Shown: positions 22,240-33,400, numbered from the stretch's first letter. The stretch is DNA of 64,000 nt from Pseudogymnoascus destructans (GCF_001641265.1 NW_020167526.1:1-64000), one strand, 5' to 3'. A program made the numbers and translations. Notes: generated by a model not told the origin, from the sequence alone.

Positions 22240-22935
22240 GAGGCTCCACCCCTCCCTCCACTCCTACTATTACCACCACCGCCACATCACCACACCACCA
22301 CACACACATACCACACATACCAGACACCAGACACCAGACCAGACACCAGACACCAGACACCACGCACCACGCACCACACACCACTCACCACACACCACAC
22401 ACCACACACCACACACCACACACCACACACCACTCACCACTCACCACTCACATAACATACCACATACCACGCACCACTCACACACACCACTCCACTAACT
22501 AGCACTACACCCCTAAACCCGCCACCAAACCACCCGCCACCAAACCAGCCGCCACCAAACCACCCCACCACCAAACCGCTTCCAAACCGCCACCAAACCG
22601 CCACCAAACCACCACCACCAAACCACTACAAACCACCACCAACCACCACCAACCACCACCAACCACCACCAACCACCACCAACCACCAACAACCACCAAC
22701 AACCACCAACAACCACCAACAACCACCAACAACCACCAACAACCACCAACACACCCCACGCTCCACCCTCCATACTACTACATACCGACCTCCATCCTAC
22801 TACATACAACCCTCATACATATCTCTCATACATATCTCTCATACATATCTCTCATACATTCACACCCCCCCCCTCCCCAATTCAATAACCTCCCCCCCCC
22901 TTCCCCCCCCTTCCCCCCCCTTCCCCCCCCAACTT
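22240..22935. repeat. Compound micro/minisatellite, strongly strand-asymmetric
   Basis: Successive blocks are a CACCACACAC array (22380-22450), a CCACCAAACC array (22510-22620), an ACCACCAACA array (22630-22750), a CTCATACATAT array (22815-22860) and C-tracts (TTCCCCCCCC repeated, 22862-22930). The plus strand is almost G-free for about 650 bases. The minus strand is rich in runs of G and could form G-quadruplexes. Long Trp/Gly/Val and Thr/His frames here are artefacts. Confidence 0.85.
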
Positions 22936-23571
22936 AGGCTTGGGTTCTTTGGGATTGGAATCTCCCCTTATTCTCAAATAGACTGCTCCATGCATCCAAC
23001 TCCTCTCTCTTTAATAATCTCCACCACCTCATTCTCAACTACCTCTGCAGAACAACTCTTCCTTCACTTACAACCTGAGAACCCACTCTACTCTATATCG
23101 AAGATATAGACTTGTTCAATCACCAATCGGCCACCTCCACCTCCCACCTCCAACTCGACTTTGGCCTCGACTTTAGCCTCGACTCCCCCCTCAAACGCAT
23201 TGCAACTAAACTCGACCACCGACAGGCAACCCTCCATGGGTATTGTCCAGACACAGCAGACACCACAGGTGCTTTAATGGATAATCTCGTCAATTCCTAT
23301 CCTGAAAAATCCCTCATCGTGGTTCCGGGGTGGTGGAGGTTATATTCTGCTCACACGAATCTATATCCACCGTGTGTGCCGTAACTGCGGTTCGGAAATC
23401 GGCTCACCTCGCTCTCCGCCAACTTTGGTTCCTCCCCGTCCCAGTCCAATCGCGGGTAATCGGTCTCTCCCGAACCGACTCTTCCGTCCTTAACCAAGGA
23501 CTAATATAAAGCCGTCACCATTGACCGGCCATTCCAGTCGACCATTGGCCCGGAGGATCCTACCATCGGAA

Positions 23572-25794
23572 ATGTCGTCAGTCCAGGTCGTCAGGATGCC
23601 CCAGACGGAAAACTTGCCCTCGAGTACTCCGAATGATACCTCGTCCAGACATAGATCACCATTATTCCAGATAGGCTCCACGCCACCATCACCACTATTC
23701 CAGATAGGCTCCACGCCACCAGCACAAAGCAGAGAACAGTCGCCCGACAGCCGTCCTATAGACCTACAAAGTCCAATTCCCGAAGAAGAGGAGGAAGAGG
23801 ACGAGACCGGCAGCGAGGCCGCCAACGAACCCTTGACTCCGACTGACACACAACCACCACACGACTTCCGCCATACCCCTCCTGACGACCTGAAATACGA
23901 CACTTCACAAGAGGCCTTCTCAAATGTAGGGAAGCCGCCACTGCTCGTCAACACGGCCGCCACACCGCCGCCGAAGTCTCCGTCAGACAGGAATCGAGAG
24001 CAACGTGCCTCTGTCGAAGAATCTCTATATGCGTCGCCACAGCGGCCTACATCCGCCGTCGACTCCGGTATTAAGCGTGGCCTCTCGCAATTCTTCCGTC
24101 GCTCAAATCCCCACTCACAATACCCCGCAGCGCCTTCCGGCACATCCGCGATCGAAGACCCTTCTCCGAGTCAGTCTCGTGGGGGATCAGACACAATGTT
24201 ATTTCAACGCAACTCCGGCGCACGCCGTGTCTCGGTGGTCGAGTCGTCGGATACAACTCGCTCGAATTCCCCGCCGTCACCGTCGAGTACGCCGCAAGAC
24301 AATAAGACGACCATGCTCGAGCCCCACGCTTCGCAGTTTCTGTGCAAGAAACCCCGCGCCTCTAGTGGCATCGGGTTCCGCCAGAGATTCATAACGTTTG
24401 CCGGGCCAAAGGACCTGAAGGAGCCAGCTCCCAGGCCGAGAGCGACCAGCGTAGTAGATCTGCGTAGTACCACACAAAGCTCGAAATTAAAAGAGCCTGA
24501 GCTCACGAGACACGAGTGGGGTTTCCCTGCCGAGGCCGGAACGGGCCTGAAGGCAAGGCGCATGAGTCTGAGTCTGCCAGACGACTTCTGGGTTGACGTG
24601 GTGGACCTGCACAACGAATTTTCCGACCAGAGCAAACTCATTGGCCGACGTGGCAAGACGCTCGGTAAGGGTGCGACCTCGAAAGTTACACTAATGACGC
24701 GCAAGGGCGGGTCGGAGCTGCATGCCGTCAAGGAATTTCGCGGCAAGCGAACGGGCGAGGTGGAAGAGGAATACGAGAAGAAGGTCAAGTCGGAATTCAG
24801 CATCGCGAAGAGCCTGCATCACCCGAATATCGTAGAGAGCATACGCCTCTGCACGCATAACGGGCGATGGAATCATGTGATGGAATACTGCCAAGAAGGC
24901 GACCTCTTCAGTCTCGTGCAGAAGAACTACCTCACCGGCCCCGACCGCCTCAACGACCGACTCTGCATCTTCAAGCAGCTCGTGCAGGGCGTCAACTACC
25001 TCCACGAGCACGGCATCGCGCATCGCGACATCAAGCTGGAAAACCTCCTCGTGACCAGCACGAGCAAGATCAAGATCACCGACTTCGGTGTCTCGGAGGT
25101 CTTCTCGGGCATCCACCCCGGCCTCCGCGAAGCCGGCGGGCATTGCGGAAAAGAAATGGGCGAGGTGCGGTTGTGCGCCCCTGGGATCTGTGGGAGCATG
25201 CCGTACATCGCTCCGGAAGTCGTAGTTAAGAATGGTAAGCCGCCGACTCCCCCTCCCCGATTCCAAACGCCCAAGCAAAATCTTAACATCAACCCAGGCG
25301 AATACGACCCCCGCGGTCTCGACGTCTGGAGCAGCGGCATCGTCATGCTCCACGTCATCTTCGGCGGCGCACTCTGGCCGCGCGCCGAGTGCGGAAACAG
25401 ACACTACGACTCCCTCGTCCGCGGGTGGGAGAAATGGGAAGCGAAGCACCCCCCCGGCGCGACCATCACAGAGCTCGACTATCCCCACGTCGTCGCCTTC
25501 GACCAAATGGTCAACCCGCCCGCCCTGCGCCGCATGCTCATCGCGATGCTGCACCCCGACCCGGCGAAGCGCATCAAGATGGCGGACGTTGCGCGCAACC
25601 GCTGGCTGCGCAACATCGAGTGCTGCCAGGTCGACACGTATGAGGACCCTAGCACCGTCATCGATGCCAGTAAGGCGACCAGTAGCGGGTATGCGGGGAA
25701 TAGCCGCGCGAGGGTCGTGCAGCATAATCATCTCCCGCCTACGAACCACACGGGTCACCGCTTCGTGAGGTTACCTGGGAGCACGGTCATGTAG
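23572..25794 (+). CDS. HAL/SAT4-type serine/threonine protein kinase
   Basis: From ATG 23572, about 719 residues after removal of one intron (25235-25297). In yeast, HAL/NPR-type kinases stabilise the Trk K+ transporter and other plasma-membrane transporters and so govern salt tolerance. Residues 1-340 are disordered, Ser/Pro/Thr-rich. The kinase domain starts near residue 362: glycine loop TLGKGATSKV, catalytic Lys in LHAVKEF (about 387), HRDIKLENLL (HRD about 484), DFGVSEV (about 504), MPYIAPEVV (about 545), then DVWSSGIV. The tail ends HNHLPPTNHTGHRFVRLPG. The intron is 63 nt, has GTAAGC/CTTAAC/CAG signals and no stop, so the unspliced frame is also open with 21 extra residues right after APE. 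An upstream TTG in frame at 23521 is less likely as start. The HAL/SAT4 subfamily is assigned by eye. Confidence 0.88.
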   Translation: MSSVQVVRMPQTENLPSSTPNDTSSRHRSPLFQIGSTPPSPLFQIGSTPPAQSREQSPDSRPIDLQSPIPEEEEEEDETGSEAANEPLTPTDTQPPHDFRHTPPDDLKYDTSQEAFSNVGKPPLLVNTAATPPPKSPSDRNREQRASVEESLYASPQRPTSAVDSGIKRGLSQFFRRSNPHSQYPAAPSGTSAIEDPSPSQSRGGSDTMLFQRNSGARRVSVVESSDTTRSNSPPSPSSTPQDNKTTMLEPHASQFLCKKPRASSGIGFRQRFITFAGPKDLKEPAPRPRATSVVDLRSTTQSSKLKEPELTRHEWGFPAEAGTGLKARRMSLSLPDDFWVDVVDLHNEFSDQSKLIGRRGKTLGKGATSKVTLMTRKGGSELHAVKEFRGKRTGEVEEEYEKKVKSEFSIAKSLHHPNIVESIRLCTHNGRWNHVMEYCQEGDLFSLVQKNYLTGPDRLNDRLCIFKQLVQGVNYLHEHGIAHRDIKLENLLVTSTSKIKITDFGVSEVFSGIHPGLREAGGHCGKEMGEVRLCAPGICGSMPYIAPEVVVKNGKPPTPPPRFQTPKQNLNINPGEYDPRGLDVWSSGIVMLHVIFGGALWPRAECGNRHYDSLVRGWEKWEAKHPPGATITELDYPHVVAFDQMVNPPALRRMLIAMLHPDPAKRIKMADVARNRWLRNIECCQVDTYEDPSTVIDASKATSSGYAGNSRARVVQHNHLPPTNHTGHRFVRLPGSTVM

Positions 25795-26550
25795 GCTTGG
25801 CTTGCCCTGATGGGTCTATTGGGATGGATGGGGGGAGGAGCGTCTGTTGTTCGGTTCTCTTTTACACCATTTACCACGGTGGAGACAGCTGACGGCGCGA
25901 AACGAACATTCCGTGTATTATGAGCGTTTTTTTGCATGGCGCGTGTTGGGTACGGGGAGATTATATCGTGTATGTAAGGCGAAACATCACTATCTGCGCT
26001 GCTGCGGAGACCTTTTATCGTTGAGAGGTGTTATACGCGCCGCTGGGAAAGGCGTTTTTTTTAGAGAGAGAAAGATTTTTTTTTGGGGTTTAGACAGATA
26101 CGATACCTACGAAATTGCTTGAGCTGGATTTCTGGTTCACATTCGTTTCGACTGGGGATTTTTTGGGCGAGCGTGAGGGGATGAGTTGAGGGTGGGGGGT
26201 AATGTTTTTGGATGGGTGATGGGCATGCTTTGGGCATGGAGGTGGGTTAGGAGGTGGATATGAAAGGGAAAGGTGATGGATGGGGAGTAGACAAAGTCTT
26301 GGATTTGCAAGAATGCAGTCGTTGACCATACATGTTTTCGTCCTATTGTGATGCTCTTGCCTGCTGTTCTACCATCCCCCCCCCCCCCCCCGGGATGCAT
26401 GCACAGCACTGTGACTTGCCACTCGATCAATGGACTGTAGTGGTTCAGCATACTTACGTCCTCGAGCCAAGAACTCTCTCGTACCTACTCGCAACGGGGT
26501 TACAAAAATCGGCTCTTTGAATTTAGTAGAAATCCTGACCCAGGGACAAA
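25795..26550. other. Intergenic DNA between the kinase and SSK1 genes
   Basis: It holds the likely 3' untranslated region of the kinase and the promoter of the next gene. A run of 16 C at about 26377-26392 follows a pyrimidine tract. Open frames on both strands are short and have no recognisable domain. Confidence 0.45.
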
Positions 26551-28735
26551 ATGCGGGCTCTGCGGATCCCCAGACGTTCCACCCCAGACGTTCCAGCGAG
26601 TAGTTACGGCAGTAACGTTAGTCTGGAATCCGTTCCACGCTATCGGGGTGTGGAGCCCGTGCCACACCCAGGGTGGTCCGCCCGGCGAATCTCGACGACC
26701 ACGACCTCGACAATGAGTCGTCGACTGCGCTGCCGTCTTCACAGCCAACTACCGCACCGTACACCGCCAGAGCAGGAGGAGAGATAAAAGCGCATCCATA
26801 TACAGAGGATCCAGAGTCGGAAAGCCCCGAGCTAGAAAGCAACCCTGAACTGGTCGAAAGCAAGAGCCAGGAACACACCCGGAACTGCAGCAGCTCGAGA
26901 ATCGCGGCGCAGACGACCCCATCGACGACCTGGAGCCTGGAAATGGAATACAGATGCCGGTGAATCCCTCTGGAGGCTCGCAACCGCGAGAGAGCGAGCG
27001 GCGCCAATCGCTCCTGCCGACGCAGCAGACGGCGCTGATCCAGACGCTCCTCGAGATCGGGAAAGCGGCGAACTTGGAGTCGGGAAGGGGAGAGCAGGGC
27101 AGCGCGAGTAGGCTGTCGACTATCAACGGCAGCATGTTGATCAGTAAGATCTGGGTCAAGCGGCCCAATTCGTCGGCGACGCTCGTTACTATAAATGAGG
27201 ACGACCTCGTGGATGATGTGCGGGATATGATTTTGAGGAAATACGCGAATTCGCTGGGGAGGAATTTCGACGCGCCGGACGTTACGCTGAAGATTTGCTT
27301 TAGGGGAGACCATGCGAGGGACCATTTGAGAGACCATGGTCGTGAGCATCGCCATGAAAGGATCCTTGGGCCTGAGGAACCGATATCGAGGACGATCGCC
27401 GCGAACTTTCCTGGTGGCCAAACCGTACACGAAGCTTTAATTATCGATGTCCCGGTCAGGCCGACTCCGCGACAGTCCCCAAGGGCCACATTATACTATC
27501 ACGACGAACTACGGCCTAGTGAGTCTGGGACAGACTACTTCCCACCTATGCCAGTTACGCTCGTTCCGTCCCCCCACCATCAGAACGGCGTCTCGATGCC
27601 GGTATTAGCTAGCTCGAGCATCCCGCATTCCATGTCTGTCCTCGGCACCGGACATGCCCCGAACCTGCCATCACCTGGGAGGAAATATGCCGCCAGGCCG
27701 CGAGTTTCTCGCGTGACGAGCTCTCCTCCCGTTATCAGCGGGCAGCAGACTCCAGTGTCTGCTGCAGCCAGTGGTCGGACCGCTTCGCCTCATGGGGTGA
27801 GGTCGAGGGCTCATCCGGTGCTGGCAGAGCATTCCAAGACACCCCCTACTCCGAAACCGCCGACTCCACCGGAAATCGAAGCAATTGCTCCAGGTATCGT
27901 GGCTCCACCACCCCGGGATTCGTCACCTGCCCCTAGCTCCAGACCGAAGAAACCAAAGAGACTCATGAGGAACCTACCCTCCATGCCCGGAGGGATGCTC
28001 AACGGCGCCAGCGTCCCACCCATCAACGTCCTGATCGTCGAAGATAACATCATCAACCTGAAGCTCCTCGAAGCCTTCATGAAGCGCCTCAAGGTGCGCT
28101 GGCAAACCGCCATGGACGGCAAGGACGCCATGACCAAGTGGCGCCAAGGCGGCTTCCATCTAGTCCTAATGGACATCCAGCTCCCCGTGATGAACGGGCT
28201 CGAAGCCACGCGCGAGATCCGCCGCCTCGAGCGCCTCAACGGCATCGGCGTCTTCTCGTCGGCGTCGAGCACCGCGCCCGAGGAGCCCGAGGAGCCGGAG
28301 GGAGAGGATAAATTGCCGACGCCCATCCTGTTTAAGAGCCCCGTCATCATCGTGGCGCTCACGGCGAGCTCGCTGCAGAGTGATCGTCACGAGGCTTTGG
28401 CGTCGGGGTGTAACGATTTCTTGACCAAGGTACGCTTCTTTCCCCTTCCCCTCCACCGTTGGAAAATGACTTGAAAGAGAAATACTAACTCCCTCTACTA
28501 GCCTGTTAACTTTGTCTGGCTCGAGCGCAAGGTCATGGAATGGGGCTGCATGCAGGCCCTGATCGATTTCGACGGCTGGCGCAAGTGGAAGGATTTCTCG
28601 GCGCAGGAGGTGCAGAAGGACGCGCCGCCGAAGAAGGGTGGCGGCGGCGGCGGGAAGGGGAAGGGCAAGAAGAGCCGGATGGGCGCTGCGCGTGAGGCGG
28701 TCACTACGAGCGCTACTATTAGGGAAGAGGAGTAG
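26551..28735 (+). CDS. SSK1: SSK1-type response regulator of the HOG osmotic-stress pathway
   Basis: SSK1 receives phosphate from the YPD1 phosphorelay and, when unphosphorylated, activates the HOG MAPK cascade. The secure part starts at ATG 26954: a conserved middle segment (KIWVKRPNSSATLVTINEDD, RDMILRKYANSLGR), then the receiver (INVLIVEDN, LVLMDIQLPVMNG with the phosphoacceptor Asp about residue 407, IIVALTASSLQSD, the invariant Lys about residue 492). An intron at 28430-28501 (GTACGC, TACTAAC, CTAG) follows that Lys, and exon 2 (28502-28735) adds 77 residues with a Lys/Gly-rich tail. From 26954 this gives 569 residues. Upstream frames at 26551-26700 (SNVSLESVPRYRGVEP) and 26673-26880 (RPANLDDHDLDNESS, PELESNPELVESKSQE) look like its N-terminal region, but are out of frame by one base near 26665 and again near 26880. 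The 5' end is therefore uncertain. Confidence 0.85.
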
Positions 28736-29345
28736 GGGAGCGACGCGCTGATGGGTGGGGGTGGGGAGGAAACGCACTGTGTGGTTTCTTTACCTTTGCG
28801 CTGCGCTGCGTCGGAGCCATTCTACCTGCCTTCGTCTCTTTTTTTTCCTGTTTCGTTTTTTCATGGGTGTGGGATACATATACTTAGCTTGGGCGTTTTG
28901 TTTCGTGGGACGGGAGCGTGGTGCATTTTAGGGGGGTGTGTTTTTGTATTGACAGTCTATCTGGGGAAGGTTGTCACCTCCTGCGTCTCTTATCTATTTC
29001 CTGGTGGGTGAGGGCGGAGATATGGGGGGAGGTTATGTAGGATTACTGATGGCGTAGATGAGCCAGAGGAGGTGTGCGAAGGGAGAGAGGGAGGGGGTTG
29101 TTAGTTAGGGATGTGATAGATGGTGATGGATGGAGAAGGGGCGCTGTAGCGTATTATATCCTCCGTGAGATGGGAAAATTACATTTTTTTTTGGTAGCTG
29201 TGAGCGCATCGAGTCATCGCGATGAGTGACCGACCCCATTCAAAAATATAGGTAGCCCATTCATTTCCCCTCCTCGTACCTCCACGCTTCCCATCACCAT
29301 CACCATCACCCAGGGTTAGCACAAATAATCATAATAATCATGACT
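28736..29345. other. Intergenic DNA downstream of SSK1
   Basis: No gene seen. The stretch has T-rich and G-rich tracts (28830-29130), plausible for a 3' untranslated region, and a CATCAC microsatellite near 29290-29310. Confidence 0.45.
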
Positions 29346-29347
29346 AA

Positions 29348-30900
29348 CGTGGTTTATCAGTACGTCGGACATATCAGTACCTCGGACACTTTTACCGAAT
29401 TTCCTACCCTCACTTCACAACGCGTTTTTTCCACCTTTTATTATGTCAGTAATTAGCCAAGAAGCAAAAATTATTCTAGCTATCGAGGCTATCCGAACAT
29501 CAGAAAATCTAAGTCGTCGGAAGGCTGCTAAGCTCTATGAAGTACCTCATTCTACACTCTGTGACAGAATGAACGGCCGAACTACTATCTACGAACGCCG
29601 GCCTGCAATGACGAAATTAACTATGCTAGAGGAGGAGGTGGTTATTCGGAATATACTTGATATGGATTCAAGAGGATTTGCACCCCGGCTTGCTGGTGTA
29701 GGAGATTTGGCAAATTTTATTCTCGAATCACGCGGAGGGAAGCGCGTCGGGAAGCTCTGGGCCTACCGATTTGTACAACAACGCCTAGAATTAAATACGC
29801 GTTTTAATCACATTTACGATTTTCAAGGGGTCTTATGCGAAGATCCTGAGCTAATTGGCACGTGGTTTCGACTAGTGGAAAATATGAGGGCAAAATATGG
29901 TGTTTTGGACTGCGACTTCTATAACTTCGACGAAACTGGGTTTATGATGGGTATAATTTGCCCTGCAATGGTTGTAACCTGTGCAGATCGACTTGGCAGA
30001 GGCAAGGCAGTTTAGCTGGGGAACCGGGAATGGGCTACTGCAATTGCTTGTATTAACAGTGAAGGCTAGAGTATTCCTCCATTTTTGGTAGTTAAAGGCA
30101 AGAATCGTCTTGCAAATTAGTATACAGACGGCGGCCTTCCACACAACTGGGTAGTTAAACCGACAAGCAATGGATGGACGAATAATGAGACGGGACTGGA
30201 ATGGTTAAAACACTTCGACAAACATACTGCTGTTCGTGCAGGGGTCTATATCAAATGCTGGTATTAGATGGGCATCAGAGTTATGAATCGGCTGAGTTCC
30301 AAGAGTACTCCAAGGCACACAACATTATAACTGTTAGACTACCTCCCTACTCGTCTCATTTAACCTAGCCACTTGATGTCAGGTGCTTTAGTGTATTAAA
30401 GCAGGCATATGGTTGGCAGATTGAGACCTTCATTAAGGCTCATATCAACCACATTACCAAGGTCGAGTTCTTTCTTGCCTTTAGAGCAGCATATCTACAA
30501 TCAATAACAGCCCAAAAACGCCTAGGCCGGGTTTCACAGAGCTGGCTTAGTGCCTTTCGATCTGCAAGCTGTGATTTCAAAGCTTGATGTGAAGTTACGG
30601 ACTCCAACTCCTTCTAGACCACCCACTGGCCTCCTAGACCCCTTCTACTCCTACTAAAGCTCTTTTACAAACAACTCTTGTTCAAAATTGAATTGCCCGT
30701 CACTAAGGAAGCTTGCCAACCCCAATCTTCAGGACAGTTATTGCATTGGCAAAGGGTACAGAGCGACTAGCACATGAGAACACCCTTCTGTCTACTAAGG
30801 TACGTACCCTTCAAGCAGCTAATGAAGCCCTTAGCAAACGCCGTAGGGCTAAAAAGGCTCGTGTCTGTAAAGGAGGTGCATTCAACTTTGAATATTAATA
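29348..30900 (+). pseudogene. Dead pogo/Fot1-type transposon
   Basis: The left end is TA|ACGTGGTTTATCAGTACG with two tandem copies of a box (ATCAGTACGTCGGACA, ATCAGTACCTCGGACA). The transposase starts at 29443 (MSVISQEAKIILAIEAIRTS): helix-turn-helix with RKAAKLYEVPHSTLCDRMNG, CENPB-type domain, then DDE core beginning DFYNFDETGFMMG. It is open to 30015, then broken by TAG and other stops and indels (LGNREWATAIACIN, VVKPTSNGWTNN, a damaged LDGH region), and the tail ANEALSKRRRAKKAR ends near 30870. The right inverted end was not found before 31390. It is a paralogue, not a copy, of the transposase at 31889-33151. Confidence 0.88.
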
Positions 30901-30954
30901 AACCATAACATATTAAATTAACTATAACTAAGTGGAATCAGATGAACTAGACAT

Positions 30955-31080
30955 ATCTATAGCTTCTTAACAAGTTCGCGCATTATAACCAGCTTTTCCA
31001 CAGGTCCCACAACATCGCCTAGATGGTTGCCCCTCCTTACGACTACCCCTAACTGCATGTACATCACCTAAATAATTATC
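30955..31080 (-). pseudogene. Orphan zinc-knuckle fragment of a transposase tail
   Basis: On minus the stretch reads RRCCGTCGKAGYNARTC, a CX2CX4HX4C knuckle in which His has become Tyr. The same kind of knuckle (CGKCGETGHNARTC) ends the pogo-type element at 31520-31600. It is probably a leftover of another copy. Confidence 0.5.
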
Positions 31081-31392
31081 TAGCATAGTAGAAAAGGAAA
31101 CTAAATATATATTAATCTATCTAAATACTACTTAAAGTATTAATTTAGCTATAAATTCCTCTTCTAGATCCTCTTCTTCCTTTATAAAATCCCAACTCTT
31201 TAAACAAGCTATTACTCTAAAAATGTCTTTTAAAAGCCTATTTCTAGTCTTTGAAATAATAAGGCTACCTATACTAAAAGAGCTCTCTATAGGAGCACTA
31301 GTATAGAATTGGAAATTTAGATTGATTTATTTTCTAATAGTCTAAAGGATTAATCTATATAATATTAGTAGGTTAATTATTAAATAAGGTTA

Positions 31393-33249
31393 ACGTGCAT
31401 GTATAACGAAAGTGCCAAACAAGCGAAAGTGCCAAAATATCGCGACTACCCCATAAGAATTGCGATAAATCCACCACAACAATATAAATTAATTAAAACT
31501 ACTCGGAGTCCTCTTCCTCAGACCTGTCTATTACAATCTGACAAGTGCGCGCATTGTGTCCAGTCTCACCACACTTGCCACAGCGACGTGCATGGGTTTC
31601 TTCCCTTGGCTTCCAACCACTACTTGCCCTTATTTCTTGCTCTACTAGCTGCACAACGTCCCTCTCGTCCTGTAGCTCCTGTGCTACCTGTTGACTAAGT
31701 GATCCTCCTTGCTGTAGTCATGTTTTTTTAGCTCTCCGGCGCTTGCTTAGCACTTCATTTGCCTGTCGCAGGTTTTGGTTCTCTGCTTTTAACAATGCTA
31801 ATTGATGCATTATTTGCGATGCACCCTTTGTAAACTGGTCAACAGCTGCATAGATTGAGGTTGGAGAGCTATTTTGATGATGCGCAATTCAGTTTTTAAT
31901 GAAAGTAGACTGTGATACAGCTTCAGTTGGGTTATTTGGTGTCTGAGAAACCCATGGTTGAGCGGTGTTTGGGCGAGAGGTTGGAGGTGTTGGCGTCTTA
32001 AACCTAAGGTCAAGTGTAGATATTACACTCTCAGGGCTAAATGGAAGAAGCCCAGCACCTCGGAACCCTCCCTGAATATTGCTTTCTGTCATTGCAATGT
32101 TAAATGCAGCGTGGAAGGCAGGAAAGAAGTCATCCTTAGTAATGTGAATAATATGAGCCCGCATCATATCTTCATGCCGACCGTAAGCTCTCTTTAATGG
32201 GCCAAAACAGCCAACATCAAGTGGTTGGAGTATATGGGAAGAGTGAGCAGGCATACAAAGCGTAATAATGTTGTGTTCTTTGCAGTACTCCTCAAACTTG
32301 TCTGAGTGGTGGCTCTCATGACCATCAAGGACTAACAAGCGATAACCACCAACACTCCGGGGCTTTGTGTGCTTCTCAAAATGCTGAATCCAATCCATAC
32401 CTCTCTCGTTTGTAGTCCAGCCATTTGCAGTAACAGCGATTACCCAATCTGCTGGAAATCCGCTATTCTCATACCAAGATGCAAGGTGGTTTTTACCTGC
32501 CACAATGACAAATGGCGGCACTGCCCAACCTTGAGAACTAACGCCTTGGATTACTGTAACCCATTCCCGATTGCCAGGCTGCACCTTTTTTGCCTTTGCC
32601 CGCCCATCTGAGCTCGTTACTACCGTTGCGCTTGAGATGACGCCCATCATAAACCCAGTCTCATCAAAGTTGTAGATATCTGCATTGTTGATGCCATACT
32701 TTAGAATTGTGTTCCATACAAGCTCAAACCAGCCACGAATGACTTCTGGATCTTCGCACTTAGCCCTCTGGTAGTCGTATTTTCGCTGGAAGCGTGTCCG
32801 GAGCTCTACATGGCGCTTAACAAAGTTTGAAGCCCAACGTGACCCAACGCGTGGCGCGTCGCATGTTGCAAGTAGTCGATTTGCCATATCTTCAACAATA
32901 GACAACTGAGGAGGGAACCCTTTAGCAGCTAAGTCAAGTATATACTGAACAAGAACTGATTCCTCTAGGTTACTTAATTTCCGTAAGTTGGCTTGGATAT
33001 CGCGTCGTGAAGGTACGCCTTGTAAATGGTGACGTAGCTTGCGGTGGTCTACGGAATAGATCCTAGCTGCAACTCGAAGGCGCAAATTTGGGTCGCTTTG
33101 CATAGCTTGGATAGCTAGCACTAATTTGCTTTCATCATTTTTATGGCGCATGTTTTGTTGTGGAGGAATTTAACATTTAGTTGGGGGGGTTGGTCACCGC
33201 ATGATTTTGGCACTTTCGCTTGTTTGGCACTTTCATTATACATGCACGT
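31393..33249 (-). mobile_element. Pogo/Fot1-type DNA transposon with inverted ends, 1857 bp
   Basis: TA target duplications (31391-31392 and 33250-33251) flank inverted ends starting ACGTGCATGTATAACGAAAG on the left and ending CATGCACGT on the right. Each end holds two copies of GAAAGTGCCAAA about 18 bases apart. The transposase is on minus. The ends match almost perfectly, so the insertion is young. Confidence 0.9.
31523..33151 (-). CDS. Pogo/Fot1-type DDE transposase with one nonsense codon near the end
   Basis: From ATG 33151 the frame is open for 420 codons: psq-type helix-turn-helix (AARIYSVDHRKLRHHLQGVP), CENPB-type domain (GSRWASNFVKRHVELRTRFQ), DDE core with NFDETGFMMGV (first Asp), VLDGHESHHS (second Asp) and HILQPLDVGCFGPLK, then ESNIQGGFRGAGLLPF. 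It stops at TGA 31889-31891 in KN*IAHHQNSSPTS. The same frame continues to a basic tail (ANEVLSKRRRAKK). A C-terminal zinc knuckle (RRCGKCGETGHNARTCQ) is encoded at 31500-31600. In relatives an Arg is expected at the TGA position, which suggests CGA to TGA. The dead paralogue at 30690 has a TGA at the same place. The core enzyme is complete. Confidence 0.88.
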
Positions 33250-33400
33250 TAATAGCTTACCTTATAATGAGAAATAGGTTCTTGGAAATAGATAGAAGTT
33301 TCTGTTTCTTCTATATTCTGAGACTATAATGATCTTTCAAAATCATCTAATAAATTATCTTCTTCATTCTCTTGCTGTTGTTGTAGTTGTTGTTGTGTTA

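Larger units (their letters stand above)
31140..33398 (-). pseudogene. hAT transposase C-terminal fossil, interrupted by a pogo-type element
   Basis: On minus, 33398-33252 reads NEEDNLLDDFERSL ... ETSIYFQEPISHYK. After skipping the inserted element, 31390-31140 reads KINQSKFPILY ... IESSFSIGSLIISKTRNRL and VIACLKSWDFIKEEE. This is the dimerisation end of hAT transposases (in intact relatives, FSSAK...R..L and ...CLKSW). It contains several stops. It shows that the pogo-type element (31393-33249) and the MITE at 33401 both landed in an older hAT copy. Confidence 0.7.

Noticed and set aside
22505..22809. Gly/Val/Trp-rich frames of 84-98 codons
   Set aside because: Produced by the CCACCAA minisatellite.
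24691..25758. 355-codon open frame on the minus strand across the kinase gene
   Set aside because: It is the complement of a GC-rich kinase coding region, has an Arg/Asp/Val composition typical of antisense shadows, and shows no domain.
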